A stretch of 64,000 nucleotides of DNA. Source: Gottfriedia sp002574545 (lineage in GTDB: Bacteria > Bacillota > Bacilli > Bacillales > Bacillaceae_G). The DNA lies in assembly GCA_052180195.1 (NCBI GenBank), contig CP197469.1; one strand, given 5' to 3'. A model generated the notes under the pieces. The model was not told the origin of the DNA. It did not search any database and was given only the letters and a program-made list of their open reading frames with translations. Shown here piece after piece: positions 1-8,955 of the stretch (the stretch's first letter is position 1; each line of letters begins with the position of its first letter). Position numbers and translations under genes: made by a program.

Positions 1-519
1 CACGCTACACATTTATACAACCAAATGAGACCTATGCATCATCGTGAAGCAGGGACTGTTGGACATGTATTACTTGATGAAAGAGTAATGGTAGAAGTGA
101 TACCTGATGGAATTCATATTCATCCTGATATGGTAAAACTTGCTTATCGCCTAAAAGGTGCGAAGAAAATAAGCGTAATTACTGATGCGATGAGAGCAAA
201 AGGGTTAGCTGAGGGCAAGTATGAATTAGGTGGACAACCTGTATTTGTAAAGGATAAAAGTGCAAGATTAGAAGACGGAACACTTGCGGGTAGTATTTTA
301 AAAATGGATGATGCATTCAGAAACATTATGGCTTTTACCGGATGTAGTCCTGAAGAAGCAGTACAAATGACTTCAATAAACCAAGCTAATGAGTTTGGTC
401 TTAAACATAAAGGAGCATTAGAACCAGGTAAAGACGCTGATTTTGTGCAAATGACTCCTGATTTCTTCGTTATTGATACAACTAGACAAGGTAAAAATAT
501 GAATGAGGTGACTTTATGA
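1..519 (+). CDS. nagA: N-acetylglucosamine-6-phosphate deacetylase, C-terminal part
   Basis: Removes acetate from GlcNAc-6-P in the cytoplasm, giving glucosamine-6-P for NagB. The reading frame is open from base 1, so the gene is cut by the window edge and about 172 residues are visible. Seen: HATHLYN followed by MHHRE, the family's substrate and metal region; ITDAM, which carries the catalytic Asp; GTLAGS; and the C-terminal GKDADFV typical of amidohydrolases. The stop overlaps the nagB start in ATGA, so the two are translationally coupled. The order nagA-nagB-nagR is that of B. subtilis. Confidence 0.95.
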   Translation, partial: HATHLYNQMRPMHHREAGTVGHVLLDERVMVEVIPDGIHIHPDMVKLAYRLKGAKKISVITDAMRAKGLAEGKYELGGQPVFVKDKSARLEDGTLAGSILKMDDAFRNIMAFTGCSPEEAVQMTSINQANEFGLKHKGALEPGKDADFVQMTPDFFVIDTTRQGKNMNEVTL

Positions 520-1226
520 ACGTAATCGTAGTAAAAAATGCAGAAGAAATATCAAAAGTAGCATATGAAAAAATGGTAAAGGCATTTGAAGGGAAAGAAG
601 AATTCACTTTAGGATTGGCTACTGGTGGTTCTCCATTAGGTATTTATGAACTTTTCCGTATTCGTAAACCAGATGTATCACACGTCATTACTGTAAATCT
701 TGATGAATATGTTGGACTTGCAGAAGATGATCAAACAAGCTACCACACATATATGGCAGAACAACTTTTTAATCATTTAAAATTTAAAGAAAACCATTTA
801 CCAAATGGAAATACAAAAAATCTAGAAGAAGCTTGTAAAAATTATGAAGAATTACTACAAAAGCATCCTGTTGATTTACAACTATTAGGAATAGGTGAAA
901 ATGGTCATATTGCATTTAATGAACCTGGGACACCATTTGATACACCTACTCATATTGTAGAACTTACTGAATCAACTCGTAACGCAAATAAAATTTATTT
1001 TGAGAACGAGGAAGATGTCCCTACACATGCAGTAACGATGGGAATTGGTTCAATTATGAGAGCAAAAGAAATCATTTTAGTAGCTTCAGGCATCAAAAAG
1101 GCTGAAGCAGTCAAGGAAATGTTAAATGGAAAATTAGATATTAACTGTCCTGCTACTGCACTCCAAAACCACAACAACGTAACAATTGTTGTTGATGAAG
1201 AAGCTTACTCACTTTGTCATAAATAA
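516..1226 (+). CDS. nagB: Glucosamine-6-phosphate deaminase
   Basis: Converts glucosamine-6-P to fructose-6-P and ammonia, feeding amino sugars into glycolysis. At 236 aa it is close to the usual 240. Seen: the phosphate loop LATGGSPLG near residue 36, NLDEYVGL with the catalytic Asp near 68, and GIGENGHIAFNEPG with the ring-opening His near 130. The start overlaps nagA by 4 bases, and its TAA stop shares one base with the nagR ATG, so the three genes form one tight operon. Confidence 0.97.
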   Translation: MNVIVVKNAEEISKVAYEKMVKAFEGKEEFTLGLATGGSPLGIYELFRIRKPDVSHVITVNLDEYVGLAEDDQTSYHTYMAEQLFNHLKFKENHLPNGNTKNLEEACKNYEELLQKHPVDLQLLGIGENGHIAFNEPGTPFDTPTHIVELTESTRNANKIYFENEEDVPTHAVTMGIGSIMRAKEIILVASGIKKAEAVKEMLNGKLDINCPATALQNHNNVTIVVDEEAYSLCHK

Positions 1227-1963
1227 TGTTAAAACTAGATAAAAATTCACCGTTACCGATTTATTTCCAAATACAAGAAATTTTAAAGCTTAAAATTAAC
1301 TCAGGAGAATGGAAACCTGGTGAGCGAATTCCTTCTGAGCAAACATTGAGTGAGATGTTAAATGTAAGCAGGATGACAATAAGACAAGCATTAAACAATC
1401 TTGTAAAGGAATCATTAATAAGCCGGAAACGCGGAATTGGTACGTTTGTATCAGTAAAAGATGGAATTGAAGTTGAGGAATCATTAAAATCATTAAGGAG
1501 TTTTTCTGAGGACATTACATCCATAGGATTGACCCCTACTAATAAATTACTTGGCTTTTCGACAATTGAAGCTGATGAATACTTAGCAGAAGTGTTATCA
1601 ATTGAAAGTGGCTCTGAAATTTTTAAAATTGAAAGATGTCGCTTAGCAAATGAGCATCCCATTGCCATTGAAACAACGTACCTACCAAAAAAATTAGTAA
1701 ATCGAATTGATGAAAAAGTCCTAAATCATTCCTTATATGAATATTTTGAAGTTACATTAGGTTATTCAATTGAAAAAGCTACAAAATGGATTAAAGCATC
1801 TTTAATGACAGAAAAAGATTCATTAATCCTTGAGGTAGCAGAGGATTCTCCTGCACTTGAATTACACCAAGTAACGTTTATTAATGATGGAATCCCACTT
1901 GAATATGTAAGCTGTATTTACCGAGCTGATCGTTATCGTTTTACAATTGATATTGATCGTTAA
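1226..1963 (+). CDS. nagR: GntR/HutC-family repressor of amino-sugar genes
   Basis: Probable NagR (YvoA). It is known in B. subtilis to repress nagA-nagB-nagR and nagP until glucosamine-6-P or GlcNAc-6-P binds. Residues 1-70 form the GntR winged helix (IPSEQTLSEMLNVSRMTIRQ, then the wing ISRKRGIGTFV). Residues 80-240 form the UTRA effector domain ending in YRADRYRF. At 245 aa it is full length. It is the last gene of the nag operon, starting one base inside nagB, so it probably autoregulates; the operator lies outside the window. Confidence 0.93.
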   Translation: MLKLDKNSPLPIYFQIQEILKLKINSGEWKPGERIPSEQTLSEMLNVSRMTIRQALNNLVKESLISRKRGIGTFVSVKDGIEVEESLKSLRSFSEDITSIGLTPTNKLLGFSTIEADEYLAEVLSIESGSEIFKIERCRLANEHPIAIETTYLPKKLVNRIDEKVLNHSLYEYFEVTLGYSIEKATKWIKASLMTEKDSLILEVAEDSPALELHQVTFINDGIPLEYVSCIYRADRYRFTIDIDR

Positions 1964-1990
1964 AAGAGTGCTTTTTTAGCACTCTTTTTT
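1962..1990 (+). terminator. Terminator of the nag operon
   Basis: A 9-bp stem, AAAGAGTGC / GCACTCTTT, with a T-rich 7-nt loop and a 6-T tail directly after the nagR stop. Confidence 0.9.
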
Positions 1991-2155
1991 CATTTTTTAG
2001 ATGAAACTGCCATTAGAAAAATATCCAGTAAAATGATTATCGAACTATAACGATTAAGAGGTTCATAAAAAAGAGCAATCTGATTAATCGAAATCACAAG
2101 ACTCCCATACATTATATTTCAATAAAAAAAGGGTGCTCAATTTAGCACCCTTTCA
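1991..2155 (-). terminator. Intergenic stretch with terminator of the HAD gene
   Basis: The stem AAAGGGTGCT (2128-2137) / AGCACCCTTT (2144-2153) is flanked on its left by seven A, which read as a T-run on the minus strand, so it ends the leftward HAD gene. It may work in both directions between the convergent genes. I see nothing else in 1991-2120. Confidence 0.85.
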
Positions 2156-2157
2156 TT

Positions 2158-2940
2158 TTACTTAATTTGTGAAACAATATTAACTGCTTCAGCTACTGAA
2201 GGAACAATATATGAAGCATATTTCTTAACTTCATCGTCAGCATTTTCCATTGCAAAGCTATGAGGAGTTAGTTCAAACATAGAGATATCATTGTAAGCAT
2301 CACCAATACAAGCAATTTCATCTCGTTTAATACCTAATTTTTCGATTAATATTTGAATTGCTGAACCTTTACTAACATTTACTGGAACGATATCTAAACA
2401 ATTTTTAGCAGAAATAAATGAAGTTACAAATTCAGGTAATTCTTTTTGTAATTCTTTTTGAAGTTCAAGTAAGTCCTCATCTTCACCTAAAACTACATAT
2501 TTTTTTGGTGTGATTGATTTACCTAAATCAGTTTTTAGTGTTTTTAATTCAATTGTTTTCATGCTAGAGTTTTTTTCGATTTCTTTCACTAAATCAGTTT
2601 TCTCTTCAATATAGTATGTTGAATTGTCCGCTACGTAAATTAAAAATTTATCGTTAGAAATCATTTCATAAACTCTGTCAATTACACTTGGATGAAAGGT
2701 AGCATCTAACAATGCTTCGCCATCATTTGAATAAATATAAGTTCCATTCATACTAATACGGTGAAAATTACCTTCTAAGCTTTCCATGATTTTTACGATT
2801 TCATAATCTAAGCGTCCGGAAGCAAAACATAATAAGACACCTTGATCTAGAAGTTTTTTTAATGCTTCTACATCATGTTCAAATAGTTGCCCTTGATGAA
2901 ACATTGTCCCATCTAGATCACTAACAAATAACTTAATCAT
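2158..2940 (-). CDS. Cof-type HAD-superfamily phosphatase
   Basis: Probable cytoplasmic sugar-phosphate or flavin-phosphate phosphatase of the Cof (HAD-IIB) group. At 260 aa it has the usual length. Seen: motif I DLDGTMFHQG at residues 8-17 with the nucleophile Asp and acid/base Asp; motif II ASGR near 41; and motif IV GDAYNDISMFE near 214, the Mg-binding loop. The substrate cannot be read from sequence. It stands alone, converging on the nag operon and divergent from glcT. The start ATG is preceded by GGAGTT. Confidence 0.85.
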   Translation of the reverse strand: MIKLFVSDLDGTMFHQGQLFEHDVEALKKLLDQGVLLCFASGRLDYEIVKIMESLEGNFHRISMNGTYIYSNDGEALLDATFHPSVIDRVYEMISNDKFLIYVADNSTYYIEEKTDLVKEIEKNSSMKTIELKTLKTDLGKSITPKKYVVLGEDEDLLELQKELQKELPEFVTSFISAKNCLDIVPVNVSKGSAIQILIEKLGIKRDEIACIGDAYNDISMFELTPHSFAMENADDEVKKYASYIVPSVAEAVNIVSQIK

Positions 2941-3118
2941 TATTTTTAACTCCTACTCAATTTATATTATACTTTTTACTTTTCTATTCTATCCTAATAT
3001 AATAGATAATCAAAAAAAAAATGATTAATTTACAAAACTTAAACTGTGTTTTAACTTTTTCAGAAAAATTATGTTATGATATATAAGCGATTTTTTAAAC
3101 TTGGGGGTGATAAAAATA

Positions 3119-3979
3119 ATGTCAGAGATGTCAGTATGTTACACAATCAAAAAAGTTCTTAATAATAATGTTTTAATAGCGAAAAATCCCGATCATACAG
3201 AAGTAGTTTTGTTAGGTAAAGGCATCGGTTTTAATAAAACTAGAGGAGATTTAATTTCCGAAGGTGTAGTAGAAAAAATGTTTATTTTAAAAGATGAACA
3301 AAAACAAAAACAATATAAATCACTAATTAACTTTATGGATGAAAAATTAATGGGTACGCTACAGCAGGCGATCTATTTAATTTCTGAAAGAACAGGATGT
3401 ACATTAAATGAGCAAATTCATATCGGGTTAACAGACCACTTAATATTTGCGATTAAGCGTATTCGAGAAGGTTATAATGTTGATAATCCGTTTTTACAGG
3501 AAACGAAAGCAATGTATCCAGAGTATTTTAAAATTGCACAAGAAGTAATTGATTTGATAAATAAAGAAATTGATATAAATTTACCGATTGAAGAAGTAGG
3601 GTTTGTAACTCTCCATATCGTTAGTAATTTATCGATGGAAGTTCTATCGGATGTAAATAAGTTCTCTCAGATTATTAAAGATTTAGTAATCTATATAGAA
3701 GAATATTTACAAATTGAAATTGATAAAGAAAGTATTCACTATTCAAGATTAGTTCGTCATTTGCGATTTTTAATTGACCGTATTTTTCATGGTAATTCAT
3801 CTGAAGAGTCACCAGCTTTAGGTATTATCTTAAAAAAAGAATACCCCATCTGCTATGATTTAGCATGGAAAATTTTAAAGTCAATCCAAGCTTCATTAAA
3901 TAAAAAAGCAAGTGAAGCCGAAGTAATCTACTTAACCTTACACTTAGAACGACTTGTTCAAAGTAAAATTAAAAAATAA
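3119..3979 (+). CDS. glcT: PTS-regulated transcription antiterminator, GlcT type
   Basis: RNA-binding BglG/LicT-family protein that, when glucose is transported, binds the ptsG leader and prevents termination. The N-terminal 55 residues are the CAT RNA-binding domain (VLNNNVLIAKNP, then LLGKGIGFNKTRGD). Two PRD domains follow, with the phosphorylatable His residues in HIGLTDH and TLHIVS (PRD1) and in HYSRLVRHLRF and TLHLERL (PRD2). I chose ATG 3119 because GGGGGTGA (3103-3110) lies 8 bases upstream; an upstream TTG at 3101 lacks an SD. It gives 286 aa, like B. subtilis GlcT. The cognate RNA target lies downstream at 4134-4246. Confidence 0.95.
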   Translation: MSEMSVCYTIKKVLNNNVLIAKNPDHTEVVLLGKGIGFNKTRGDLISEGVVEKMFILKDEQKQKQYKSLINFMDEKLMGTLQQAIYLISERTGCTLNEQIHIGLTDHLIFAIKRIREGYNVDNPFLQETKAMYPEYFKIAQEVIDLINKEIDINLPIEEVGFVTLHIVSNLSMEVLSDVNKFSQIIKDLVIYIEEYLQIEIDKESIHYSRLVRHLRFLIDRIFHGNSSEESPALGIILKKEYPICYDLAWKILKSIQASLNKKASEAEVIYLTLHLERLVQSKIKK

Positions 3980-3985
3980 TTCAAT

Positions 3986-4015
3986 AAGCCTAAACAACAA
4001 TTTAGCGCTTTTTTT
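3986..4015 (+). terminator. Terminator after glcT
   Basis: A stem of AAGCCTAAA against TTTAGCGCTT with one bulged base, a 6-nt loop and a T-run. It separates glcT from the ptsG promoter. Confidence 0.7.
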
Positions 4016-4056
4016 AACATAGTAAAAAAATATTAAAAATTGATAAGTTTTTTGAC

Positions 4057-4098
4057 TTGATATTTTTAAAATCTATAGATATAATGAAAGCGAAATCA
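4057..4098 (+). promoter_or_regulatory. ptsG promoter with overlapping cre-like site
   Basis: TTGATA (4057-4062), a 17-nt spacer and TATAAT (4080-4085) form a good SigA promoter. An overlapping alternative is TTGACT-N16-TATAGA. TGAAAGCGAAATCA (4085-4098) fits the catabolite-response pattern TGNAANCGNNNNCA and would cover the transcription start. CcpA control is an inference. Confidence 0.65.
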
Positions 4099-4133
4099 TA
4101 TTAAAACATAATTGAATAGAGTACACATTATAC

Positions 4134-4246
4134 GTGTTACTGATTCGATCAGGCATGAGTTGAAAAAATGTGAATTATTATACTTGGGTAGGGGAAACTA
4201 TATCCAGGATTCAATAATCTCATTTTTTCTGCTCATGCCTTTTTTG
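4134..4246 (+). promoter_or_regulatory. ptsG leader: GlcT RNA antiterminator (RAT) overlapping a terminator
   Basis: The stretch GTGTTACTGATTCGATCAGG (4134-4153) and the following CATGAG resemble the RAT hairpin bound by GlcT. It overlaps the left arm of a long terminator: AGGCATGAG (4151-4159) pairs with CTCATGCCT (4232-4240), extended by GAAAAAATG (4162-4170) with CATTTTTTC (4221-4229), followed by a T-run. The RAT and the terminator cannot form together, which is the known on/off switch of glucose-induced ptsG. Confidence 0.9.
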
Positions 4247-4268
4247 TTTGGATAAAAGGAGGAAAACA

Positions 4269-6320
4269 ATGTTTAAGAAGATCTTTGGAGTTTTACAAAA
4301 AGTTGGTAAAGCGCTTATGCTTCCTGTTGCAATTTTGCCAGCTGCCGGATTGTTACTTGCATTTGGTAATGCATTTCAAAATCCACAAACATTAAAGTAT
4401 TTACCGTTTCTTGATGCACAATGGTTCCAACTAGTAGCAAAAGTTATGGAACAATCAGGTGACATCATTTTTGGTAATTTGGCATTATTATTTGCAGTAG
4501 GTGTTGCCGTTGGTTTAGCAGGAGGAGAAGGTGTTGCAGGTTTAGCAGCAATCGTCGGATTCCTAATTATGAATAAAACAATGAGTGTGTTCAAAGATGT
4601 TGGACAATATGTTGTTTTAGATAAAGCATTAAATATTGCTAAATTTGATGATCCATCATTTGCGTTTGTATTAGGTATACCTACATTACAAACAGGTGTA
4701 TTTGGTGGTATTATCGTCGGTATTTTAGCTGCATGGGCTTACAATAAATTCTTTGAAATTGATTTACCATCATACTTAGGTTTCTTTGCAGGTAAACGAT
4801 TTGTACCAATTGCTACTGCAGCGTTTTCAGTATTACTTGGTATTTTAATGTGCTTTATTTGGCCACCAATTCAGCACGGTTTAAACACATTTTCACATAA
4901 TATGATTGATGCGAACTTAACATTATCGGCATTTATTTTTGGTGTTATTGAGCGTTCATTAATTCCATTTGGTTTACATCATATTTTCTATGCACCTTTC
5001 TGGTTTGAGTTTGGTTCATATACTGATAAAACTGGTTTGGTTGTACATGGGGATCAAAAAATCTTCTTCGCTCAATTAAAAGACGGAGTAAAATTAACTG
5101 CTGGTACATTCATGGTAGGTAAATTCCCATTCATGATGTTTGGTCTACCTGCTGCTGCATTAGCTATGTATCATGAAGCAAAACCTGAAAATAAAAAAAT
5201 CGCTGGTGGTATTTTAGCATCAGCAGCGTTAACTTCATTCTTAACAGGTATTACAGAGCCAATTGAATTCTCATTCTTATTTGTTGCTCCAGTACTATTT
5301 GGAATACACGCAATCTTCGCTGGTTTATCATTTATGATCATGCAATTATTAAATGTTAAAATTGGTATGACGTTCTCTGGTGGTTTAATCGACTTCTTAT
5401 TATTCGGTGTTTTACCGAATAGAACTGGCTGGTGGTGGGTAATCATCGTCGGTTTAGTATTAGCAGTGATTTACTACTTCGGTTTTAGATTTGCTATTAG
5501 AAAATGGAATTTAAAAACGCCAGGTCGTGAAGATGCAATCGCTGAAGATACTACAAGTAATACGCCAGCTAATGAATTACCATATGAAATTTTACAAGCT
5601 TTAGGTGGAAAAAGTAATATTTCTTCATTAGATGCATGTATCACACGATTACGAGTACAAGTTAATTCAAAAGACGAAGTAAATAAAAATCGCTTAAAAG
5701 CATTAGGTGCCGCTGGAGTTCTTGAGGTTGGAAATAATATTCAAGCAATCTTTGGACCTAAATCAGATACATTAAAATCACAAATTAAAGACATTATGAC
5801 TGGAAAAACACCGGTTGTTAGTCAAGAGGCACATAAAGAAACAGCATCAGCAGTAGATACTGCGATTGAAGAGGCGATTATTAATCCAATTGAAGGAGAA
5901 ATCATCCCAATTACAGAAGTACCAGACCAGGTATTTTCTGGAAAAATGATGGGTGATGGATTTGCGATTATTCCTTCAGAAGGTACAGTTGTATCTCCTG
6001 TAGATGGGGAAATTGTAAATGTATTCCCAACAAAACATGCGATTGGTATTTTATCAAATGGTGGAAAAGAAATTTTAATTCATATCGGAATCGATACTGT
6101 AAAACTAAATGGTGAAGGCTTTGAAGTACTGGTATCACAAGGTGAGAAAGTAACTAAAGGTCAACAATTAGTTAAAATTGATTTACACTTTATTCGTGAA
6201 AATGCACCGTCTACAATTACACCAGTTGTATTTACAAATTTAAGTGAAGGACAACAAGTTGTAATCGAAAAACCAGGTAAGCAATCAAAAGGTGAAGTAG
6301 GCATCATTAAGATTAAATAA
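4269..6320 (+). CDS. ptsG: Glucose-specific PTS permease, EIICBA
   Basis: Imports and phosphorylates glucose at the membrane. At 683 aa it has three domains in the order IIC-IIB-IIA. The membrane IIC part covers about residues 1-400 (LMLPVAILPAAGLLLAFGNA; the conserved GITEPIEFSFLF). IIB, at about 435-515, has its phospho-Cys at C457 in SLDACITRLRV. IIA, at about 550-683, has its phospho-His at H605 in ILIHIGIDTVKL. ATG 4269 follows AAAGGAGG with 6 bases between; an in-frame TTG at 4248 overlaps the leader terminator and is not credible. ptsH and ptsI follow. Confidence 0.97.
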   Translation: MFKKIFGVLQKVGKALMLPVAILPAAGLLLAFGNAFQNPQTLKYLPFLDAQWFQLVAKVMEQSGDIIFGNLALLFAVGVAVGLAGGEGVAGLAAIVGFLIMNKTMSVFKDVGQYVVLDKALNIAKFDDPSFAFVLGIPTLQTGVFGGIIVGILAAWAYNKFFEIDLPSYLGFFAGKRFVPIATAAFSVLLGILMCFIWPPIQHGLNTFSHNMIDANLTLSAFIFGVIERSLIPFGLHHIFYAPFWFEFGSYTDKTGLVVHGDQKIFFAQLKDGVKLTAGTFMVGKFPFMMFGLPAAALAMYHEAKPENKKIAGGILASAALTSFLTGITEPIEFSFLFVAPVLFGIHAIFAGLSFMIMQLLNVKIGMTFSGGLIDFLLFGVLPNRTGWWWVIIVGLVLAVIYYFGFRFAIRKWNLKTPGREDAIAEDTTSNTPANELPYEILQALGGKSNISSLDACITRLRVQVNSKDEVNKNRLKALGAAGVLEVGNNIQAIFGPKSDTLKSQIKDIMTGKTPVVSQEAHKETASAVDTAIEEAIINPIEGEIIPITEVPDQVFSGKMMGDGFAIIPSEGTVVSPVDGEIVNVFPTKHAIGILSNGGKEILIHIGIDTVKLNGEGFEVLVSQGEKVTKGQQLVKIDLHFIRENAPSTITPVVFTNLSEGQQVVIEKPGKQSKGEVGIIKIK

Positions 6321-6353
6321 ATCTAATTAAATAGACGAAAAATGTTTGATTTT

Positions 6354-6390
6354 AAAAGGGGTAGTATAGTTGACACTATGCACCCCTTTT
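6354..6390 (+). terminator. Hairpin between ptsG and ptsH
   Basis: AAAAGGGGT (6354-6362) pairs with ACCCCTTTT (6382-6390), and an inner GTATAGT / ACTATGC continues the helix to a 4-nt loop. Only four T follow, so it may be a partial terminator or a stabilising hairpin that lowers ptsHI readthrough rather than a full stop. Confidence 0.6.
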
Positions 6391-6462
6391 AATAGAATAT
6401 TTAGAGTAGGCCAAACGTCTATACCAAAAATGTAGATTTAATCACAAAGGAGATAAATTATT

Positions 6463-6726
6463 ATGGAAAAAACTTTTAAAGTAACAGCTGATTCTGGAAT
6501 CCACGCTCGTCCAGCAACATTATTAGTAAATGTAGCAGGTAAATTTAATTCAGATATCAATCTTGAGTATAATGGTAAAACAGTTAACTTAAAATCAATC
6601 ATGGGTGTAATGTCTTTAGGAATTCAACAAGGAACTGAGATCAAAATTACTGCTAACGGTGAAGATGCAGATCAAGCACTTGCTGCAATCGAAGATACAA
6701 TGAAAAAAGAAGGATTAGGCGAATAA
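6463..6726 (+). CDS. ptsH: Phosphocarrier protein HPr
   Basis: Carries phosphate from EI to all PTS permeases. When phosphorylated on Ser by HPr kinase, it is the CcpA corepressor. It is 87 aa. The catalytic His is H14 in SGIHARPAT and the regulatory Ser is S45 in NLKSIMGVMSLGI, so both functions are present. A strong SD AAAGGAG lies upstream. The stop overlaps the ptsI start (TAATG), coupling the two genes. Confidence 0.98.
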   Translation: MEKTFKVTADSGIHARPATLLVNVAGKFNSDINLEYNGKTVNLKSIMGVMSLGIQQGTEIKITANGEDADQALAAIEDTMKKEGLGE

Positions 6727-8435
6727 TGTCTTTACATATTAAAGGTATTGCCGCTTCTAGTGGAATTGCGATTGCAAAAGCATTTCGTTTAGAAAATCCT
6801 GAATTAAACATTGTTAAAAAGCAAATTTCAGATATTGATGCTGAAATAGCTAAACTTGACAATGCCATTCAAGTTTCTAACACTGAATTAGAAAAAATTC
6901 GTGATCATGCGAATGCTGAACTTGGTGAAGATAAAGCTGCAATCTTTTCTGCGCACATCTTAGTTTTAAATGATCCAGAGCTAGTTAACCCAGTTAAAGA
7001 TAAAATTAAGTCTGAAAGTGTCAACGCTGATTTTGCTATGAATGAAGTTGCTTCAATGTTCGTTCAAATGTTTGAAAGCATGGATAATGAATATATGAAG
7101 GAACGTGCTGCAGATATCCGCGATGTTACGAAACGTGTAATGGCGCATCTTTTAGGTGTTACAATTTCTAACCCTGCAAATATTACTGAGGAAGTTATTA
7201 TTATTGCAGAAGATTTAACACCATCTGATACAGCACAATTAAATCGTAAATATGCGTTAGGTTTTACTACTGATATTGGTGGTCGTACTTCTCACTCAGC
7301 GATTATGGCTCGTTCTCTTGAAATTCCTGCTGTTGTAGGGACAAAAGAAGTGACAAGTAAAATCGAAAATGGCGTAATGGTCATTGTAGATGGATTAGAT
7401 GGCCATGTAATAGTAGATCCTTCTAATGAAGAATTAGAAGAGTATAAAGCTAAAAAAGAAAAATTCGAGCTTCAAAAAATTGAATGGGCTAAACTGAAAA
7501 ATGAACCAACTGTAACGAAAGATGGACATCATGTTGAGTTAGTAGCTAATATTGGTACACCAAATGATGTAGAAGGCGTTATCAATAATGGTGGTGAAGG
7601 TGTAGGTCTTTACCGTACTGAGTTCCTATATATGGGACGCGATAACTTCCCATCAGAAGAAGAGCAGTTTGAATCATACAAATCAGTTCTTGAAAGTATG
7701 GGTGATAAGCCGGTAGTAGTAAGAACACTAGATATCGGTGGAGATAAAGAATTATCTTATTTACACTTACCAAAAGAAATGAATCCATTCTTAGGATACC
7801 GAGCGATTCGTTTATGTTTAGATCAAAAGGACATATTCCGTACTCAATTACGTGCATTACTTCGTGCTAGTGTATATGGTAATTTGAAAATTATGTTCCC
7901 AATGATTGCAACTTTAGATGAGTTCAGAGCTGCAAAAGCTGTTTTATTAGAAGAAAAAGAACAATTAGTAAAAGAAAATGTTCAAGTTTCAGACAATATT
8001 GAAATTGGTATGATGGTAGAGATTCCTGCTTCTGCTGTTCTAGCAGATGTATTTGCTAAGGAAGTTGACTTCTTTAGTATCGGGACAAACGATTTAATCC
8101 AATATACAATGGCTGCTGATCGAATGAATGAACAAGTTTCATATTTATATCAACCATATAACCCATCTATTTTAAGATTAGTTAAAATGGTAATCGATGC
8201 TGCAAACAAAGAAGGTAAATGGGCTGGAATGTGTGGAGAGATGGCTGGAGATGCATTAGCTATTCCTTTACTTGTAGGATTAGGCTTACACGAATTTTCT
8301 ATGAGTGCTACTTCTATCCTACCTGCTCGTAGTCAAATGGCTAAACTTTCTAAAGCTGAGATGGAATTATTAGCACAAAAAGCTTTATCTATGTCTACAG
8401 CTGAAGAAGTTGTTAATTTAGTAAATAGCATTTAA
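6726..8435 (+). CDS. ptsI: PEP-protein phosphotransferase, enzyme I
   Basis: First enzyme of the PTS: transfers phosphate from PEP to HPr in the cytoplasm. At 569 aa it is full length. Seen: the N-terminal HPr-binding helical region (about 1-140), the swivelling phospho-His domain with H190 in GGRTSHSAIMARS, and the C-terminal PEP-binding barrel with GVGLYRTEFLYM near 295, GTNDLIQY near 453 and C503 in GMCGEMAGD. It starts one base inside ptsH and ends at a strong terminator. Confidence 0.98.
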   Translation: MSLHIKGIAASSGIAIAKAFRLENPELNIVKKQISDIDAEIAKLDNAIQVSNTELEKIRDHANAELGEDKAAIFSAHILVLNDPELVNPVKDKIKSESVNADFAMNEVASMFVQMFESMDNEYMKERAADIRDVTKRVMAHLLGVTISNPANITEEVIIIAEDLTPSDTAQLNRKYALGFTTDIGGRTSHSAIMARSLEIPAVVGTKEVTSKIENGVMVIVDGLDGHVIVDPSNEELEEYKAKKEKFELQKIEWAKLKNEPTVTKDGHHVELVANIGTPNDVEGVINNGGEGVGLYRTEFLYMGRDNFPSEEEQFESYKSVLESMGDKPVVVRTLDIGGDKELSYLHLPKEMNPFLGYRAIRLCLDQKDIFRTQLRALLRASVYGNLKIMFPMIATLDEFRAAKAVLLEEKEQLVKENVQVSDNIEIGMMVEIPASAVLADVFAKEVDFFSIGTNDLIQYTMAADRMNEQVSYLYQPYNPSILRLVKMVIDAANKEGKWAGMCGEMAGDALAIPLLVGLGLHEFSMSATSILPARSQMAKLSKAEMELLAQKALSMSTAEEVVNLVNSI

Positions 8436-8437
8436 TT

Positions 8438-8470
8438 TAAAACAACAGGGAAACCTGTTGTTTTATTTTT
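8438..8470 (+). terminator. Terminator of the pts operon
   Basis: The stem AAAACAACAGG / CCTGTTGTTTT with a 4-nt loop is followed by ATTTTT. Confidence 0.9.
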
Positions 8471-8507
8471 AAGATTATATTTGATTCTGAATAAAAAACG
8501 CCTACTG

Positions 8508-8554
8508 TTGACAAATTCACTTCTTTAATTTAGTGTATGTTTAAATTATTAAAC
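8508..8554 (+). promoter_or_regulatory. Promoter and possible operator of the ArsR-family gene
   Basis: TTGACA (8508-8513), 17 nt, TAGTGT (8531-8536). Just downstream, GTTTAA (8539-8544) and TTAAAC (8549-8554) form an inverted repeat with a 4-nt spacer around the expected transcription start, where an autorepressor would act. The assignment is an inference. Confidence 0.5.
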
Positions 8555-8594
8555 GAATAAGATTATTTTTGGATAATAAAAGTAGGTGGAAGAT

Positions 8595-8894
8595 TTGAGT
8601 AAAGAAGCAGTTGAAGTATTTAGAGAATGTATTCCGTTGTTCCAAGCGTTAAGCGATCCTTACAGACAGGATATCATTTTAATGTTATCAGAAGGTGAAG
8701 CGCTAACTGTTAATGAAATTACAGAAAAAACTTCATTATCTAGACCCGCTATATCGCACCATTTAAAGATATTACGTGATAATCATTTAGTACAAATTGA
8801 GCAAAAAGGTACTCATAGATACTATTCATTAGCAATTGATTCTTCTTTAGAATTACTTAAGAAATTAATCATTACTGTTGAACAACATTGTTAA
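8595..8894 (+). CDS. ArsR/SmtB-family transcriptional regulator
   Basis: Small winged-helix regulator, 99 aa from TTG 8595. That start has AGGTGG five bases upstream, better than an in-frame GTG at 8586. Helices 3 and 4 read LTVNEITEKTSLSRPAISHH, and the wing is VQIEQKGTHRYYSL. The Cys pair of metal-sensing ArsR proteins is missing from the recognition helix; the only Cys residues are near the two ends, so metal sensing is doubtful. The convergent nitroreductase could be a target but nothing proves it. Confidence 0.85.
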   Translation: MSKEAVEVFRECIPLFQALSDPYRQDIILMLSEGEALTVNEITEKTSLSRPAISHHLKILRDNHLVQIEQKGTHRYYSLAIDSSLELLKKLIITVEQHC

Positions 8895-8909
8895 TGAAAC
8901 TTAAATGAC

Positions 8910-8946
8910 ATAAAAGGGACTCCGACTTTTGTCAGAATCCCTTTTC
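8910..8946 (-). terminator. Shared terminator between ArsR gene and nitroreductase
   Basis: AAAAGGGA...TCCCTTTT with inner TCCGAC / GTCAGA. The helix is better paired on the minus strand, where the mismatches become G-U pairs, so it mainly ends the nitroreductase gene. Confidence 0.75.
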
Positions 8947-8955
8947 ATTTTAAGA

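Noticed and set aside
1261..1668. Long open frame opposite nagR
   Set aside because: Antisense to a gene with full GntR/UTRA match; no SD and no family.
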